From Streptomyces olivoverticillatus (GTDB lineage Bacteria; Actinomycetota; Actinomycetes; Streptomycetales; Streptomycetaceae): a DNA stretch of 64,000 nucleotides. The translations under genes were made by a program, and so were the position numbers. Shown here in pieces: positions 63,957 to 64,000 of this stretch. Position 1 is the first letter of the stretch; each line of letters starts with the position of its first letter. The notes below the pieces were generated by a model. It saw only the letters and a list, made by a program, of their open reading frames with translations. It had not been told where the DNA came from and ran no database searches. The DNA lies in contig NZ_JACHJH010000007.1 of assembly GCF_014203555.1 (NCBI RefSeq), positions 1 through 64,000 on the forward strand. Reading direction: 5' to 3'.

Positions 63957-64000
63957 GCCTCGTGGATCTCTGGGTACATACACAGAAAAACCCCAGCTCA

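Overview
The window is high-GC actinobacterial DNA, almost certainly from a Streptomyces (or close relative such as Kitasatospora). Third codon positions are strongly G/C, GTG and TTG starts are common, and the content fits this group: a hopanoid operon, an SsgA-like sporulation protein, a Tex protein, an SCO6745-family protein, a large poly-amino-acid synthetase and an indolocarbazole-type cluster. Gene order resembles, from memory, the right-arm region of S. coelicolor around SCO6720-SCO6770; this was not checked by alignment.

Layout. (1) 1-8585, minus strand: hopanoid operon hpnC-hpnD-hpnE-polyprenyl synthase-shc-hpnG-hpnH, running into ispG at the left edge. (2) 8998-16055, minus strand: a tightly overlapping seven-gene operon for an exported glycan or polyol-phosphate polymer. 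It has two CDP-alcohol phosphotransferases, a LicC-like nucleotidyltransferase, a glycerol-1-phosphate-dehydrogenase-like enzyme, a GT2 glycosyltransferase and a TagGH-like ABC exporter; a divergent sugar-nucleotide epimerase follows. (3) 17.4-25.6 kb: mixed single genes (CDF metal exporter, idi, anti-sigma-like ATPase, enoyl-CoA hydratase, DJ-1 and GlxA pair, SCO6745 protein, tex). (4) 25.6-31.1 kb: an epsilon-poly-L-lysine-type locus with a Pls synthetase (A-T-TM/C-tandem architecture, lysine-like A-domain code) followed directly by an M1 aminopeptidase in the position of the known polymer-degrading enzyme. (5) 31.4-39.4 kb: ABC-F ATPase, D-amino-acid oxidase, two secreted peptidases and a MerR regulator. 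(6) 39.4-45.2 kb: a beta-oxidation operon whose thiolase carries an in-frame palindromic repeat insertion. (7) 45.3-52.7 kb: housekeeping and orphan genes, including endonuclease V, an SsgD-like protein and a pyrophosphatase with an altered metal signature.

(8) 53.1-64.0 kb: an indolocarbazole-type cluster. Four translationally coupled plus-strand genes encode a RebO/StaO-like amino-acid oxidase, a RebD/StaD/VioB-like chromopyrrolate synthase, a RebC/StaC-like flavin monooxygenase and a RebP/StaP-like P450. A convergent extra class A flavin monooxygenase and an MFS exporter lie on the minus strand. No halogenase, sugar or methyl transferase, or regulator is visible before the right edge, so the cluster looks like a small aglycone pathway with an additional oxidation, or it continues outside the window. 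Together O, D, C and P would turn tryptophan into an arcyriaflavin/K252c-type core, which the extra monooxygenase could hydroxylate or epoxidise and the MFS could export.

Several plus-strand genes have a TANNNT hexamer exactly 6-7 nt before the ATG, suggesting leaderless transcripts. Most convergent gene pairs are separated by strong perfect hairpins.
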